Source of the DNA: Spirosoma radiotolerans
GTDB lineage: Bacteria; Bacteroidota; Bacteroidia; Cytophagales; Spirosomataceae
Reading direction: 5' to 3'
Assembly (NCBI RefSeq): GCF_000974425.1
Contig: NZ_CP010429.1
Location: 3,100,001 to 3,164,000 of the forward strand
Length of the DNA: 64,000 bases
Of this stretch, positions 25,000-34,277 are shown piece after piece. Positions within the stretch are counted from its first letter, which is position 1. Every line of letters begins with the position of its first letter. The notes under the pieces are model-generated. The model worked only from the letters and a program-made list of their open reading frames with translations, searched no databases and was not told where the DNA came from. Made by a program: the position numbers and the translations under genes.

Positions 25000-27543
25000 T
25001 TAGTTTCCTTCCTTAAAAAACACCCGTTTGACGCGTTCGCTGACACCGGTTAGAATCTCGTAGGGAATAGTCCCGATGCGTTGAGCAAGCCCCGTGATTG
25101 GAAGTTCAGGGCCGAAAATGATTACCTCATCCCCTTCGCTGGCCGATGCAGCTGTCACGTCGATCATGGTCATGTCCATGCAGACGTTCCCAACGGTTGG
25201 ACAGCGGGTTCCATTTACCCACACCTCGCCAATGCCATTTCCCAACCGGCGGTCGTAGCCGTCGGCATACCCAATGGCGAGCGTAGCAATCCGGGCGTCG
25301 TGGTCAAGTACGCCCCGGCGACTGTAACCCACCGACTCCCCTGCCTGAACGGTTTTGATCTGGCTGATTACGGTGCGTAACGTACCTACCGGTTGCAAAG
25401 CGGCCTGATCGATCTGGGCAGCCTCCACTCCATACAGCCCAATCCCTAACCGAACCATATCGAGTTTGTACTCGGGGAAACGGACAATACCGGCCGAATT
25501 AAGTAAATGCCGGGTTGGCCGATAGCCAAGGGCTGATTCGAGAACCGTCGTGTTTCGGATGAAACACGCGTATTGGGTTTCGGTAAAGGTGTTAAACTGC
25601 GCATCATCGGCCCCAACTAAATGGCTGAATACCGTCGCGACCCGTAAAGCCGGGTTATGAATCAGGTAATCGGCAACGGTCGGAATTTCACTTTCGACAA
25701 ACCCAAGCCGGTGCATGCCCGTATCAATTTTCAAATGAACTGGGTAGCCGGTAGCTCCTGCAGCCGATTCACCCGCTACTGATCTCGATTGTTCCCGAAT
25801 ATAGCTTCCCCATTCCCGCAGCATCCGCAGGCTATACAATTCAGGTTCAAGCTTGTATTCCAGGAGAGTAGCAAAGGTTTCGGGGGCGGGATTCATCACC
25901 ATTATGGGCAGGTCGACGCCATTCTGCCGGAGCGATACGCCCTCGTCAGCATATGCAACCGCCAGGTAGTCGACCCGATGATACTGGAGCAATTGAGCTA
26001 CCTCGGCACTCCCACTTCCGTAGGCAAATGCCTTCACCATGACCATCAGTTTGGTATCCGATGGCCGGGATGCCGCATCCTCGCTCCGGGCAATCCGTTC
26101 ACGGTAATAGTTTAAGTTATGGGTTAAAGCATCCAGGTTTATTTCCAGCACTGTGCCATGAACTTTACGCTCCAGCCGATGCACAATCCGTTCGAAGGAA
26201 AAGGGCCGGGCTCCCTTTACCAGAACCGTACTATCGCGCAGATCGCTGAATAGGAAGCGGGTCAGAAATTCATCGGTCGTTGCATAAAACTGGCTGTTAG
26301 CCGCAAAAAAATGGGCGTTCTGGCTAACGACAGGCCCAACGCCAATGAACTGCTCCACATCATGGGCACGAATTATCTCCCCGACCTGCTGATACAGGTC
26401 TGCTTCGGGTTGCCCGGACTGAAGCACATCCGACAAAATAACGACCCGTCTACTCCGGGTACGTTGCTGGTTCAGGAAACGCAGAGCGAGCTGTAAACCA
26501 ACTACATCGTTGTTATACGAATCGTCGATGAGCACACAATTGTTAATGCCTTCTTTCTGCTCCAGCCGCATGGAAACCGGCCGCAACCGGTTCAGTCGAC
26601 TTTGCAGTTCAGCCGTATCCCAGGCGCGGAGTGCCAGCATCGTTACAATGCAGTGCATCAGGTTTTCCAGCGAGGCTGGGTCGGTGAACGGGAGAGACAG
26701 CACTAACCTGTTGTCCCGTTGTTTTTCCTGCAGGCTTAGCCGGTTTCCCTGCAATGAACCTTGATACGTAGCCGGTTGACCCGTTAACGACCAGGTTATG
26801 AGTCGCATATCCGGATTAATGGCTTTCAGCAACATATTGACTTCTTCGTCAATATCAGTGTAATCGACGGAGTAAATCAGGGTGTTGGCATGGATAAACA
26901 GCCGAAGTTTCTCTGCTATTTTTTGTTTCCGGGTTCGAAATCCCTCATCATGCGCCGTACCAATGTTCGTAAAAATGCCAATCGTAGGCCGGATTACGGC
27001 TTCGAGGGCCTGCATCTCCTGGGCTTTGGAAATACCGGCCTCAAAGATCCCTAGAGTGTCGCTCTCGGTCAGGGTGTGCACGGACAACGGGACTCCTAAC
27101 TGCGAGTTATAACTTTTAGGGCTTTTGGCTACGACAAACCCGTCCGACGAGGAACTTCCCTCGAGCAATTGAGCCAGCCATTCCTTCACGATGGTTTTAC
27201 CATTGCTGCCCGTGATCCCAATAATCGGAATCCGAAACTGTCGGCGGTGTTCAGCGGCCAAGGTTTGCAGCATGTGCAGGCTACTTTCCACTTCCATAAA
27301 CTGGGCGTCGGGATAAGTGGCCAGTTCATGCTGGCGCTCTGGTGTCAAGGCCGACCGTTCGACGACAAACTGGCGTATACCTTTCCGGTACAAGTCGCCG
27401 ATGAATGCATGCCCGTCGTGGTGTTCGCCCTGTATAGCAAAAAAAACAGCCTCAGCCGACCGCGCATCCGTGACAGGACCCGTCACCTGTCGTGAGTCGG
27501 TAAACCACTGTCGGTTAATCAATTGGAACTCTTTTGTAAGCAT
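25000..27543 (-). CDS. Bifunctional MurF ligase / alanine racemase
   Basis: 847 residues from ATG 27543 (the 27555 frame starts with TTG). N-terminal half is MurF, which adds D-Ala-D-Ala to UDP-MurNAc-tripeptide using ATP: P-loop 'GITGSNGKT' (about 110-118), Mur-ligase segments 'IFEAGISKAQEM', 'DDSYNNDVVGLQLAL'. C-terminal half is alanine racemase, which supplies D-Ala: PLP lysine in 'VMVKAFAYGSGS' (about residue 503), 'HLKIDTGMHRLGF', 'VGYSRRG' with catalytic Tyr, and 'GNVCMDMTMID'. The fusion is typical of Bacteroidota and links substrate supply with its use in peptidoglycan synthesis. Confidence 0.96.
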   Translation of the reverse strand: MLTKEFQLINRQWFTDSRQVTGPVTDARSAEAVFFAIQGEHHDGHAFIGDLYRKGIRQFVVERSALTPERQHELATYPDAQFMEVESSLHMLQTLAAEHRRQFRIPIIGITGSNGKTIVKEWLAQLLEGSSSSDGFVVAKSPKSYNSQLGVPLSVHTLTESDTLGIFEAGISKAQEMQALEAVIRPTIGIFTNIGTAHDEGFRTRKQKIAEKLRLFIHANTLIYSVDYTDIDEEVNMLLKAINPDMRLITWSLTGQPATYQGSLQGNRLSLQEKQRDNRLVLSLPFTDPASLENLMHCIVTMLALRAWDTAELQSRLNRLRPVSMRLEQKEGINNCVLIDDSYNNDVVGLQLALRFLNQQRTRSRRVVILSDVLQSGQPEADLYQQVGEIIRAHDVEQFIGVGPVVSQNAHFFAANSQFYATTDEFLTRFLFSDLRDSTVLVKGARPFSFERIVHRLERKVHGTVLEINLDALTHNLNYYRERIARSEDAASRPSDTKLMVMVKAFAYGSGSAEVAQLLQYHRVDYLAVAYADEGVSLRQNGVDLPIMVMNPAPETFATLLEYKLEPELYSLRMLREWGSYIREQSRSVAGESAAGATGYPVHLKIDTGMHRLGFVESEIPTVADYLIHNPALRVATVFSHLVGADDAQFNTFTETQYACFIRNTTVLESALGYRPTRHLLNSAGIVRFPEYKLDMVRLGIGLYGVEAAQIDQAALQPVGTLRTVISQIKTVQAGESVGYSRRGVLDHDARIATLAIGYADGYDRRLGNGIGEVWVNGTRCPTVGNVCMDMTMIDVTAASASEGDEVIIFGPELPITGLAQRIGTIPYEILTGVSERVKRVFFKEGN

Positions 27544-27621
27544 AGTATGTAGCAAACTGCCTTCATGATTGTATCAGACAGTTGGTTTGCGCGGATAGAC
27601 TTGATGACTAATCAAAAACGA

Positions 27622-28704
27622 TCACATCCAACCCCGTCGTTTAAAATAAATGATTTCGCCCAACGCGATGAATGCCATGACGAACAGGGTCCAAAAATAG
27701 CCCGTTGGCGATCGTAATTCAGGCATATTGCTGAAATTCATCCCGTAGATACCGGCAATAAAGGTCAATGGAATGAAAATAGCCGACACAATGGTCAGCG
27801 TCTTCATAACCGAGTTCATGCGGTTGTTGACAATCGAGTAATAGACGTCCATCAGCCCGGCAATGAGTTCCCGGTACGATTCGAGCGTTTCGATGACCTG
27901 ATTGATGTGGTCGGACAAGTCGCTCAAAAACGGCATCGTACTGTGCTGAATGAGTTCGGATTCACCCCGCAGCAACAAACCAATCATGTCGCGTAGGGGG
28001 TTGACTGTCCGGCGAATAAACGCCAGTTCGCGCTTGAGTTTATAGAGCGTGGCCAGGGTTTGCTGGGTGGCCTGCTCCTGCACAATTTGCTCTTCCAGTT
28101 CGTCCATCTTGTCGCCAATACGCTCTGTTATTACGAAGTAATGGTCTACAATAACGTCCATCAGAGCATACAGCAGGTAATCGGCTCCATTTCGGCGGGT
28201 TTTTCCCGACGAGGCCTTGATGCGGTCGATGACGGGTTGAAAAATATCCTTTGTCCGTTCCTCCTGAAACGAGATCAGATAATTTTTGCCCAGCACCAGA
28301 CTAACGTGCTCAATATCAATTTCCTGCAATTGATGACTATGGTGCAGCATTTTGAGTGTAACGAACACCACCGTATCGTCGTACAAGTCGATTTTTGGTT
28401 TCTGTTCCGTATTCAGCACATCCTCCAGCAACAGGGGATGCAGGTGGTATTGCTGACCAAGGGCAGCCACTACCTTTGGCTCATGAATTCCATCCACATC
28501 AACCCAGCTAACATAGGGTGATTCGGTGTTCGGCAGCTTGCACGCACTTAGCCGACTGCGGTCATCAATGTGGTAATCGGTGGCATTGTAATCGATGCGT
28601 TTAATTTTTATAGCGTGTTCGATTTCCTGCCCCACATAGGTGAGGGTTCCGGGTGAGGTGCCGAGCAGTTTCTCAGCGGATCGGTTGCGTCGGCGTTTCG
28701 ACAT
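27622..28704 (-). CDS. corA: Magnesium/cobalt transporter CorA
   Basis: 360 residues from ATG 28704; an extra 19 codons to 28761 lack conservation. A large cytoplasmic domain with 'DVLNTEQKPKIDLYDDTVV' precedes a long helix and the two C-terminal membrane helices bearing the CorA selectivity motif 'YGMNF' followed by 'SPTGYFWTLFVMAFIALG', and it ends in a basic 'FKRRGWM'. CorA is a pentameric Mg2+ channel of the inner membrane. Co2+ and Ni2+ may also pass. No riboswitch or neighbour suggests special regulation. Confidence 0.95.
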   Translation of the reverse strand: MSKRRRNRSAEKLLGTSPGTLTYVGQEIEHAIKIKRIDYNATDYHIDDRSRLSACKLPNTESPYVSWVDVDGIHEPKVVAALGQQYHLHPLLLEDVLNTEQKPKIDLYDDTVVFVTLKMLHHSHQLQEIDIEHVSLVLGKNYLISFQEERTKDIFQPVIDRIKASSGKTRRNGADYLLYALMDVIVDHYFVITERIGDKMDELEEQIVQEQATQQTLATLYKLKRELAFIRRTVNPLRDMIGLLLRGESELIQHSTMPFLSDLSDHINQVIETLESYRELIAGLMDVYYSIVNNRMNSVMKTLTIVSAIFIPLTFIAGIYGMNFSNMPELRSPTGYFWTLFVMAFIALGEIIYFKRRGWM

Positions 28705-28904
28705 ACGTTCCTGAATGAATTCGCCAGTAGTGGCTTTGGTTTCAAGGCAAAGATAAATCAACTACTCCGCACGTAACCGAATGTTCAGAAAATGAGTTTT
28801 ATCTGCCTTTGCCAGTGCACTCGCCGAAGCGACCTATTCTTTTGAACTAGTGAAAAATGACGCCTACAGCCCTAAATAACCGCTATTGAACAACTTCCCG
28901 TATG

Positions 28905-28912
28905 TATATTTG
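28905..28912 (+). promoter_or_regulatory. Possible -7 element for the chitinase gene
   Basis: TATATTTG matches TAnnTTTG exactly, 86 nt before the ATG. No good TTTG at the -33 position, so this is only a partial match. Confidence 0.35.
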
Positions 28913-28997
28913 TGGCTCAGTGTCCTGTACTGACTTTTCAGCCACGGTCCTGTTACGCTCCGTTTCGACGGTCTGATTTACCCGCTTACTCCTTCCC

Positions 28998-30137
28998 ATG
29001 AAAACCATTCTCTTCATTGCTTCGTCACTCCTTCTTTTTTTCGGACAAACTGCATTGGCTCAGTCGACATCAAAACCCTACGTTATCATTGGCTATGTGA
29101 CGGGTAATGGCTGGACCAAAGACCAGATTGAGGCAAAAAAATTAACCCACATCAATTACGCCTTTGGTATTCCAGACCAGCAGGGCCAGATTGCCCCACT
29201 GAGCCAGAAAGACGCGGATAATCTGGCCGCGCTGACGTCTCTGAAGTCGACGAACAAAGACCTGAAAGTGCTGCTTTCCATTGGGGGCTGGGGTGGCTGC
29301 AAATACTTTTCCGATGCAGCTCTGACGGATGTGTCACGCCGTAAATTCACCCAGAGCGCAGTCGACATTTTAAAGAAACACCGTCTCGATGGCATCGACA
29401 TTGACTGGGAATACCCGGACCAGATTGGCGCTGGCAATATTTTTCGGCCAGAAGACAAGCAGAATTTCACACTTTTCCTAAAAGCACTGCGGGATGGTCT
29501 GGATGCGCAGGGCAAGCTGGACAAGCGCATGGGCACCAATCACTACCTGCTCACGGCCGCTACTGGGGGCGATACGGCCTTCGTTAATCATACCGAATTG
29601 GGAAAAGCGCAGGTTTATCTGGATTACGTCAACATCATGACCTACGACCTGTACCACGGCAACGACAAAGTGACTGGGCATCACAGTCCCCTGACCCAAT
29701 CAGCCAAAGGTGACCATGCCCGCAACAGCAGCGCCGATGCCGTCGATGGCCATATCCGGGCGGGCGTGCCAGCTAGTAAGATTGTGCTGGGTTTACCATT
29801 CTATGGCCGTGGCTGGGCCGACACCCGCGATCAGGATAACGGCCTGTTTCAACCCGCAACAGGTAAACACTCGTTTATTAGTTACGACGAACTGGTCGAT
29901 AAATACATTAACAAGAATGGGTTTACTCGCTATTGGGATGCCGATGCCAAAGCCCCCTACCTCTGGAATCCAGCGTCGCACACGTTTATTTCCTACGCTG
30001 ATCCGGAATCGTTTACGTACAAACTAGCCTATGTAAAATCAAAGAAGCTGGCGGGTGTTATGTTCTGGGAGTATATCTACGATCTCAAACAGAAAAGCGT
30101 CCTGCTCAATACGCTGGTGGAGGGACTTGACAAATAA
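28998..30137 (+). CDS. Secreted GH18 chitinase
   Basis: 379 residues with a signal peptide ('SLLLFFGQTALAQ'). The GH18 barrel is recognised by 'THINYAFGIPD', 'KVLLSIGGWGG' (SxGG motif), and the catalytic 'LDGIDIDWEYP' (DxxDxDxE, about residues 129-138, Glu as acid). Further conserved parts are 'VNIMTYDLYHG' and 'AGVMFWEYIYD'. It hydrolyses beta-1,4-GlcNAc polymers; no carbohydrate-binding or T9SS tail is present, so it is probably periplasmic or surface-attached by another route. Length is typical for single-domain enzymes. Confidence 0.95.
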   Translation: MKTILFIASSLLLFFGQTALAQSTSKPYVIIGYVTGNGWTKDQIEAKKLTHINYAFGIPDQQGQIAPLSQKDADNLAALTSLKSTNKDLKVLLSIGGWGGCKYFSDAALTDVSRRKFTQSAVDILKKHRLDGIDIDWEYPDQIGAGNIFRPEDKQNFTLFLKALRDGLDAQGKLDKRMGTNHYLLTAATGGDTAFVNHTELGKAQVYLDYVNIMTYDLYHGNDKVTGHHSPLTQSAKGDHARNSSADAVDGHIRAGVPASKIVLGLPFYGRGWADTRDQDNGLFQPATGKHSFISYDELVDKYINKNGFTRYWDADAKAPYLWNPASHTFISYADPESFTYKLAYVKSKKLAGVMFWEYIYDLKQKSVLLNTLVEGLDK

Positions 30138-30219
30138 CTACTGTTCTCAATGTCCAGACTTCGCTTCGGCCAGTCCCGGACAGCAGACTCAATTCTCTTT
30201 CTTCCTGAACGTTATCGAC

Positions 30220-30840
30220 ATGTCTCCCGACTCCCCAGCCCTCAGGCACCTTGCCCTTGATCCGGTCATGGCCCGTATTATTGCCGAAACACCATCGCCC
30301 AAGATTTTCAACGACTATGCTGACGATCTATACATGGCTCTGTTGGAAAGTATTGTGTCTCAGCAAATTTCCGTAAAAGCGGCCGATGCTATTTTTGGCC
30401 GTTTCCGGGCGCTCTTCCCCGATAATTACCCGGATGCGAAGGCGCTGCTGCTTAAAACGACGGATGAGCTCCGCAGTGCAGGCCTGTCTTTTCAGAAGAT
30501 CAAGTATCTCCAAAGTGTAGCCACGTTCTCACTCGAAAAGCCAATGGATCGGGCCCATGTGGATGCGATGACCGATGAAGAAATTGTGCAGTATCTGTTG
30601 CCCATCAAAGGCGTTGGTCGCTGGACAGTAGAAATGCTGCTCATGTTTGTCTTGAACCGCCCCGATATTTTCCCCATTGATGATCTGGTGATTCGGCAAC
30701 GGATGATGCGGGCGTATCCGGAACAAACCAACGGCCTAACGGGTAAACCGCTTTACAAGGTTTTGCTTGACCTTGCCGAACCTTGGCGGCCCTATCGCAC
30801 AACCGCCAGCCGGTACCTCTGGCGGTGGCAACCAAGCTAA
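30220..30840 (+). CDS. DNA-3-methyladenine glycosylase (AlkA-like)
   Basis: 206 residues from ATG 30220; the longer frame overlaps the chitinase gene and is not credible. The HhH-GPD fold shows 'LLESIVSQQISVKAADAIF', 'LSFQKIKYLQSVA', the helix-hairpin-helix 'LPIKGVGRWTVEMLLMF' and the catalytic Asp in 'DIFPIDDLVIR'. It removes alkylated bases in base-excision repair. It is shorter than E. coli AlkA, as it lacks the N-terminal beta domain, which is common for the Bacteroidota/Firmicutes type. It lies 82 nt after the chitinase gene and converges on the DUF4403 gene. Confidence 0.9.
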   Translation: MSPDSPALRHLALDPVMARIIAETPSPKIFNDYADDLYMALLESIVSQQISVKAADAIFGRFRALFPDNYPDAKALLLKTTDELRSAGLSFQKIKYLQSVATFSLEKPMDRAHVDAMTDEEIVQYLLPIKGVGRWTVEMLLMFVLNRPDIFPIDDLVIRQRMMRAYPEQTNGLTGKPLYKVLLDLAEPWRPYRTTASRYLWRWQPS

Positions 30841-30845
30841 CTCCG

Positions 30846-32240
30846 TTATAGCTTTTTTACTTTTACGGCTACCTTAGATTTTACCTTGATCAACACCTGA
30901 ACCCCATCAGGCCGGATAACGATGCGCTGCGGAATGAGCCGGAATGTATCCAGATTGAGGGCCGTTTTCTGACCAACTTTGGCATTGGCAAAGGCTGTTT
31001 CTATTTTGTCGGGAATGGTGGCGATCTGTTGACGAAGCGGTATAATCATGGCCGCCTGAATCGTGTCGCGAAGGTGATCGTGCAGCAGCCAGTCAGCCGT
31101 TGCAAACAGCCGTTCTTTCGTATCTACGTCAAAATCAACGTCCAGCATTTGAAGTGTGTTCGTCAGGGTGTCGTAATGCGGGTTCCCGTGGAAAAACAAC
31201 GTTCCTTTCACGCGGCCTCCTACATCCGCTTTCAAGATCAGCTTGCGGCCACTGCCATAGACCATCGCCTTGTTTACGGTCACATTACCACCCGCGAGAT
31301 TAAGTTTTTGTTTGATCAGTCTGTGCGCCAATACCGTATTTACATCGGTATAGGGAATGAAGGCCAGCACTTCGATGCGGGCTGAGTCGGGCAGGCTGTT
31401 TCGGCGCAGCAACCGGGGCAACCGCTCCAGCGAATCAACCAATGGCTTGGGGCCCAAACGCGTTTTTACCCGAAACGCAATCTGAATGGGCACCGTGATT
31501 TGTTTTGCATTGCCGTAAACAGGCGCTACAGCGATGCTAAACGGCTTGGGAAGCAGCCAGAAATTTTCGGGCACTTTGGCAATCCGCAGCGGATTTTGCA
31601 TATCCCGCCAGACTTTCTTCACTTCCCGATCAAGCCGGAGCCCGTTAAAGACCGCTTTATCAATAGCGGCTTCAATATCAGCCCGTCGCTTATCCAGAAT
31701 TTTTTCGGCAATTTTCTTTACATTGAACTTTATGCCCAGCATCTGCACCTGCGGTTCCTGTGTCCACTGGTAGTTTTCAAAATTGGATTTTGTTGCCAGC
31801 CGCCAGGACGAGCTAACGCCCACGGGGCTGTTAAACGTTACGGAGAGCGCGCAGAGTGGCCGACTTTTGCGTTTATTGGCTTTACGAAGACCAATCGGAT
31901 TTGTATACCAAACTTGCAGGGGGGCGGAGAAATATACTTTTCGATTCGCGTACCGGATACGCACCGGGCCGGTACGCTCTACACGTAGTTTCCAGGCTTC
32001 TCCTTTACGGCCTTCAAAGGTCTCTTCAGGAACCAGGGTAGTGGAAAGCGACCGGTTAATTTTCGTTTCTAAGTCGCTGATATTAAAGGTTAAATTCCCG
32101 GCCATGTACGAAACCGGGTCGGTAACAGCCGGTTCAAATTCCTCCTGAACCGGCGCGTCCGGGCGAACGCGATGGCACCCGTCCAGACCTAGAATAAAAA
32201 CGAGTAGAAGAATTAATCCGGTAATTCGCTGAGCATTCAT
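30846..32240 (-). CDS. DUF4403 family lipoprotein
   Basis: 464 residues, lipoprotein signal 'LLLVFILGLDGC' (Cys about residue 22). The body matches DUF4403 proteins of Bacteroidota: a long beta-rich domain with 'NLTFNISDLETKINRSL', 'IRYANRKVYFSAPLQVWY' and a C-terminal 'VRPDGVQVLIKVKSK'-like stretch ('IRPDGVQVLIKVKSK'). The domain is distantly related to lipid-transfer (TULIP-like) folds by length and repeats, an inference only. Located at the outer or inner membrane surface; function unknown. Its stop is 6 nt from the stop of the AlkA-like gene. Confidence 0.85.
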   Translation of the reverse strand: MNAQRITGLILLLVFILGLDGCHRVRPDAPVQEEFEPAVTDPVSYMAGNLTFNISDLETKINRSLSTTLVPEETFEGRKGEAWKLRVERTGPVRIRYANRKVYFSAPLQVWYTNPIGLRKANKRKSRPLCALSVTFNSPVGVSSSWRLATKSNFENYQWTQEPQVQMLGIKFNVKKIAEKILDKRRADIEAAIDKAVFNGLRLDREVKKVWRDMQNPLRIAKVPENFWLLPKPFSIAVAPVYGNAKQITVPIQIAFRVKTRLGPKPLVDSLERLPRLLRRNSLPDSARIEVLAFIPYTDVNTVLAHRLIKQKLNLAGGNVTVNKAMVYGSGRKLILKADVGGRVKGTLFFHGNPHYDTLTNTLQMLDVDFDVDTKERLFATADWLLHDHLRDTIQAAMIIPLRQQIATIPDKIETAFANAKVGQKTALNLDTFRLIPQRIVIRPDGVQVLIKVKSKVAVKVKKL

Positions 32241-32291
32241 TGCTACAACTAACTACAGGCCTATTAAAATGTTATAGGCCCAAACGTATAT

Positions 32292-32447
32292 TCATTTTGC
32301 GGTAGGCCGTGCCGACAGCTTAGTATCTGTGGCACAGCCACATCCTTTGCCACAACCCGCCTTTTTCGCTGAAAAATTCTGGTAAGCCCGATAACCCAAA
32401 TAGCCTAAAGCCACGGCAAAAATCAGAAAAATGAGGAGTTCCTGCAT
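32292..32447 (-). CDS. FeoB-associated Cys-rich membrane protein, 51 aa
   Basis: Short gene read by hand. One N-terminal helix 'LLIFLIFAVALGYLGYRAY' is followed by 'KKAGCGKGCGCATDTK' with four Cys (CGKGCGC type). This is the pattern of the FeoB-associated Cys-rich membrane family (Pfam FeoB_associated), normally next to feoA/feoB. No feo gene lies in this window, so the copy is orphan here. It may bind iron or Fe-S intermediates; the function in the family is not settled. ATG at 32447, stop TGA at 32292-32294. Spacer of 51 nt to the DUF4403 start. Confidence 0.8.
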   Translation of the reverse strand: MQELLIFLIFAVALGYLGYRAYQNFSAKKAGCGKGCGCATDTKLSARPTAK

Positions 32448-32456
32448 AAGGCGTAT

Positions 32457-32545
32457 ATGATGTAGTAGGTACGATGTAGGCTATAGAATGTATGTATCCC
32501 AATTACAATGCATAGCCATACATCATACCTACTACATCATACATT
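32457..32545. repeat. Inverted repeat with seven-base rhythm
   Basis: The left half (about 32453-32495) reads GTATATG ATGTAGT AGGTACG ATGTAGG CTATAGA and the right half (about 32510-32545) CATAGCC ATACATC ATACCTA CTACATC ATACATT. The halves are complementary over about 30 bases with a few mismatches and an indel. It lies between the FeoB-associated peptide gene and the YfiT-like gene and overlaps the 3' end of the latter (stop at 32537). Confidence 0.65.
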
Positions 32546-33085
32546 TTTTTCGCTCCAACCGTTCCGCTGGGCGAGTCTAAACGCGTGCTGGTAGTGGTGT
32601 TCGCCGTGCCAGGCATACAGAGCAATCACTTCCCGAAGGGTAAACGTTCGCTGGCTACCGGGGTGAAAATACGTACGGCTAAGTTCGACATCGGTTAGAG
32701 CAGCCAGCACCGTTACCCACCGCTGATGCAGATTACGCAGAATAACCAGCGAGGGTGCAATGTCGAGGGTAGAATCCGGCAGTTTTGCCCATTCACCTTC
32801 TTCATAGGGTGAAATGGTTGGGTTAGATTCCGTCAGCGCCAGCTTCGTACGGACATACGCATTGATATGGCTATCAGCGATGTGATGGACCAGTTGCCGA
32901 ATTGTCCAGCCCTCCGGCCGATATGGTGTGTCCAGCCGGTCATCACCCCACTTACCAACCAGCTCAGTCAGTTTGATGGGCAGTTCATCAATTGCCGAAA
33001 TGTGCTGCCGGGTATCGTCAGCCGAAAAGGATTGGCCGTAAACGAAGTCGCCAATAGGGTATTTGAGTGCCTCCAGATCTTGCAT
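32537..33085 (-). CDS. DinB-superfamily metal-dependent hydrolase (YfiT/BstA-like)
   Basis: 182 residues. Conserved features of the putative metal-dependent hydrolase YfiT group: 'RPEGWTIRQLVHHIADSH' (first His ligands), 'NPTISPYEEGEWAKLPD' and the C-terminal 'LYAWHGEHHYQHAF' (further His ligands). These fold as a DinB four-helix bundle with a bound metal. Members include bacillithiol S-transferases and thiol-related enzymes, so a thiol-transferase or detoxification role is possible. Cytosolic and full length. Confidence 0.88.
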   Translation of the reverse strand: MQDLEALKYPIGDFVYGQSFSADDTRQHISAIDELPIKLTELVGKWGDDRLDTPYRPEGWTIRQLVHHIADSHINAYVRTKLALTESNPTISPYEEGEWAKLPDSTLDIAPSLVILRNLHQRWVTVLAALTDVELSRTYFHPGSQRTFTLREVIALYAWHGEHHYQHAFRLAQRNGWSEKNV

Positions 33086-33209
33086 AGGACGAGTCGAATT
33101 CGAAAGTATGGTTGTATACAGAAGCCTGCTTTTCCAGACTTACCACACAAATATAGTTTTTTGCTGCCCAGTCAAATTCGTCCGGTTTTCAAAAAATGAC
33201 TAGTCCAGC

Positions 33210-33366
33210 TGATGTGTGTCCCAGACAGTTGGAAGCTGTCTGAGTGACCGTATTGTCTGGGCCAGTCTCTGGCTTGGCTATAGAGACTACAAGGGCCAAG
33301 CCAGAGCTTGACCCAGACATAAGTCACAAATTAGCTTCACTCAGACGGCCAGAGGCTGTCTTGTAC
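33210..33366. repeat. Nested inverted repeats in a tandem-gene spacer
   Basis: Outer arms GTCTGGGCCAGTCTCTGGC (33256 region) and the region ending TTGACCCAGAC (about 33308-33318) pair over about 20 of 24 positions. A second small hairpin, CCAGACAG/CTGTCTGAG, lies near 33225-33243. It shares the 13-mer GGGCCAAGCCAGA (33293-33305) with the repeat at 6062-6074. Confidence 0.55.
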
Positions 33367-33367
33367 G

Positions 33368-34168
33368 TTACCGCCAGAACTCACGCATCACCTTCATCAA
33401 CTCCGGGTGGATACCACAGGCGGCCACCACATCGCCCCGGAACAGGAAGTCATCTCCACCTTCGAAGTCGCTGACAACGCCACCGGCTTCCCGAACGAGT
33501 AGTACCCCAGCGGCCATGTCCCAGGAATTTAGGTTGTATTCGTAAAACGCTTCGAACCGACCCGCAGCAACGTAAGCCAGGTCAATAGCCGCCGACCCCA
33601 TTCGGCGTAAGCCGTGCGTTTGTTGCATCAGCGATTCCAGAATGCGCAGATATGCCTGCATTTTGTCAAACGCGTAATATGGGAAACCGGTGGCAATCAG
33701 GCTCTCACCCAACTGGGTGGCGGGCGAAACGGAGATTGGCCTGCCATTACAAAAGGCCCCTCCTCCTTGCCAGGCCGAAAAACATTCATTCCGGTTAGGA
33801 TCGTAGATAACACCAGCAATGGGCGTTTTCCCCTGCGCCAACCCAATGCTCACCGAGAAGACGGGCAGGTCATGAATAAAATTGGCCGTCCCATCCAGAG
33901 GGTCAATGATCCAGTTCAGCGCCGATTGATCCGCTTCCTGCCCCGTAGTGCCCTCTTCGGTAATAAAACCCGCTTCGGGCAGTAACTGCCGCAGTTTTTC
34001 GACCAACTGCTTTTCGGTTTCTTTGTCTACGTAAGACACCAGGTTATTCAACCCTTTGTATTCGATGGCTTCGCGCTGAAAGCGACTCCGTTCCTGAAGT
34101 AAAAAAGCGCCCGCATCCGTAGCAATGGTACAGATTTCCTGGGTAATCGCGGCTAGGTCAAGTGCCAT
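33368..34168 (-). CDS. Inositol monophosphatase family protein
   Basis: 266 residues from ATG 34168; the longer frame (to 34303) overlaps purL and is not conserved. Active-site motifs are in order: 'GFITEEG' (the E-E loop), 'WIIDPLDGTANFIHDLPVF' (metal-binding IDPLDGT), 'GSAAIDLAYVAAGRFEAF' and 'SWDMAAGVLLVREAGG' (WDxAAG). These bind three Mg2+/Li+-sensitive metals. Substrates include myo-inositol-1-phosphate, fructose-1,6-bisphosphate or PAP; not decidable here. It follows purL by about 110 nt on the same strand, and may be co-transcribed. Confidence 0.93.
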   Translation of the reverse strand: MALDLAAITQEICTIATDAGAFLLQERSRFQREAIEYKGLNNLVSYVDKETEKQLVEKLRQLLPEAGFITEEGTTGQEADQSALNWIIDPLDGTANFIHDLPVFSVSIGLAQGKTPIAGVIYDPNRNECFSAWQGGGAFCNGRPISVSPATQLGESLIATGFPYYAFDKMQAYLRILESLMQQTHGLRRMGSAAIDLAYVAAGRFEAFYEYNLNSWDMAAGVLLVREAGGVVSDFEGGDDFLFRGDVVAACGIHPELMKVMREFWR

Positions 34169-34277
34169 AGAATTAGTTAGGATGTAAAATGGCCGGTGAC
34201 GCGCCAGCAAGCAACTTACCGGGCGCATCATCGGCCGTTTTTTTAATCGTTTTTTACTTGTTGAAAATACGCCTTGT

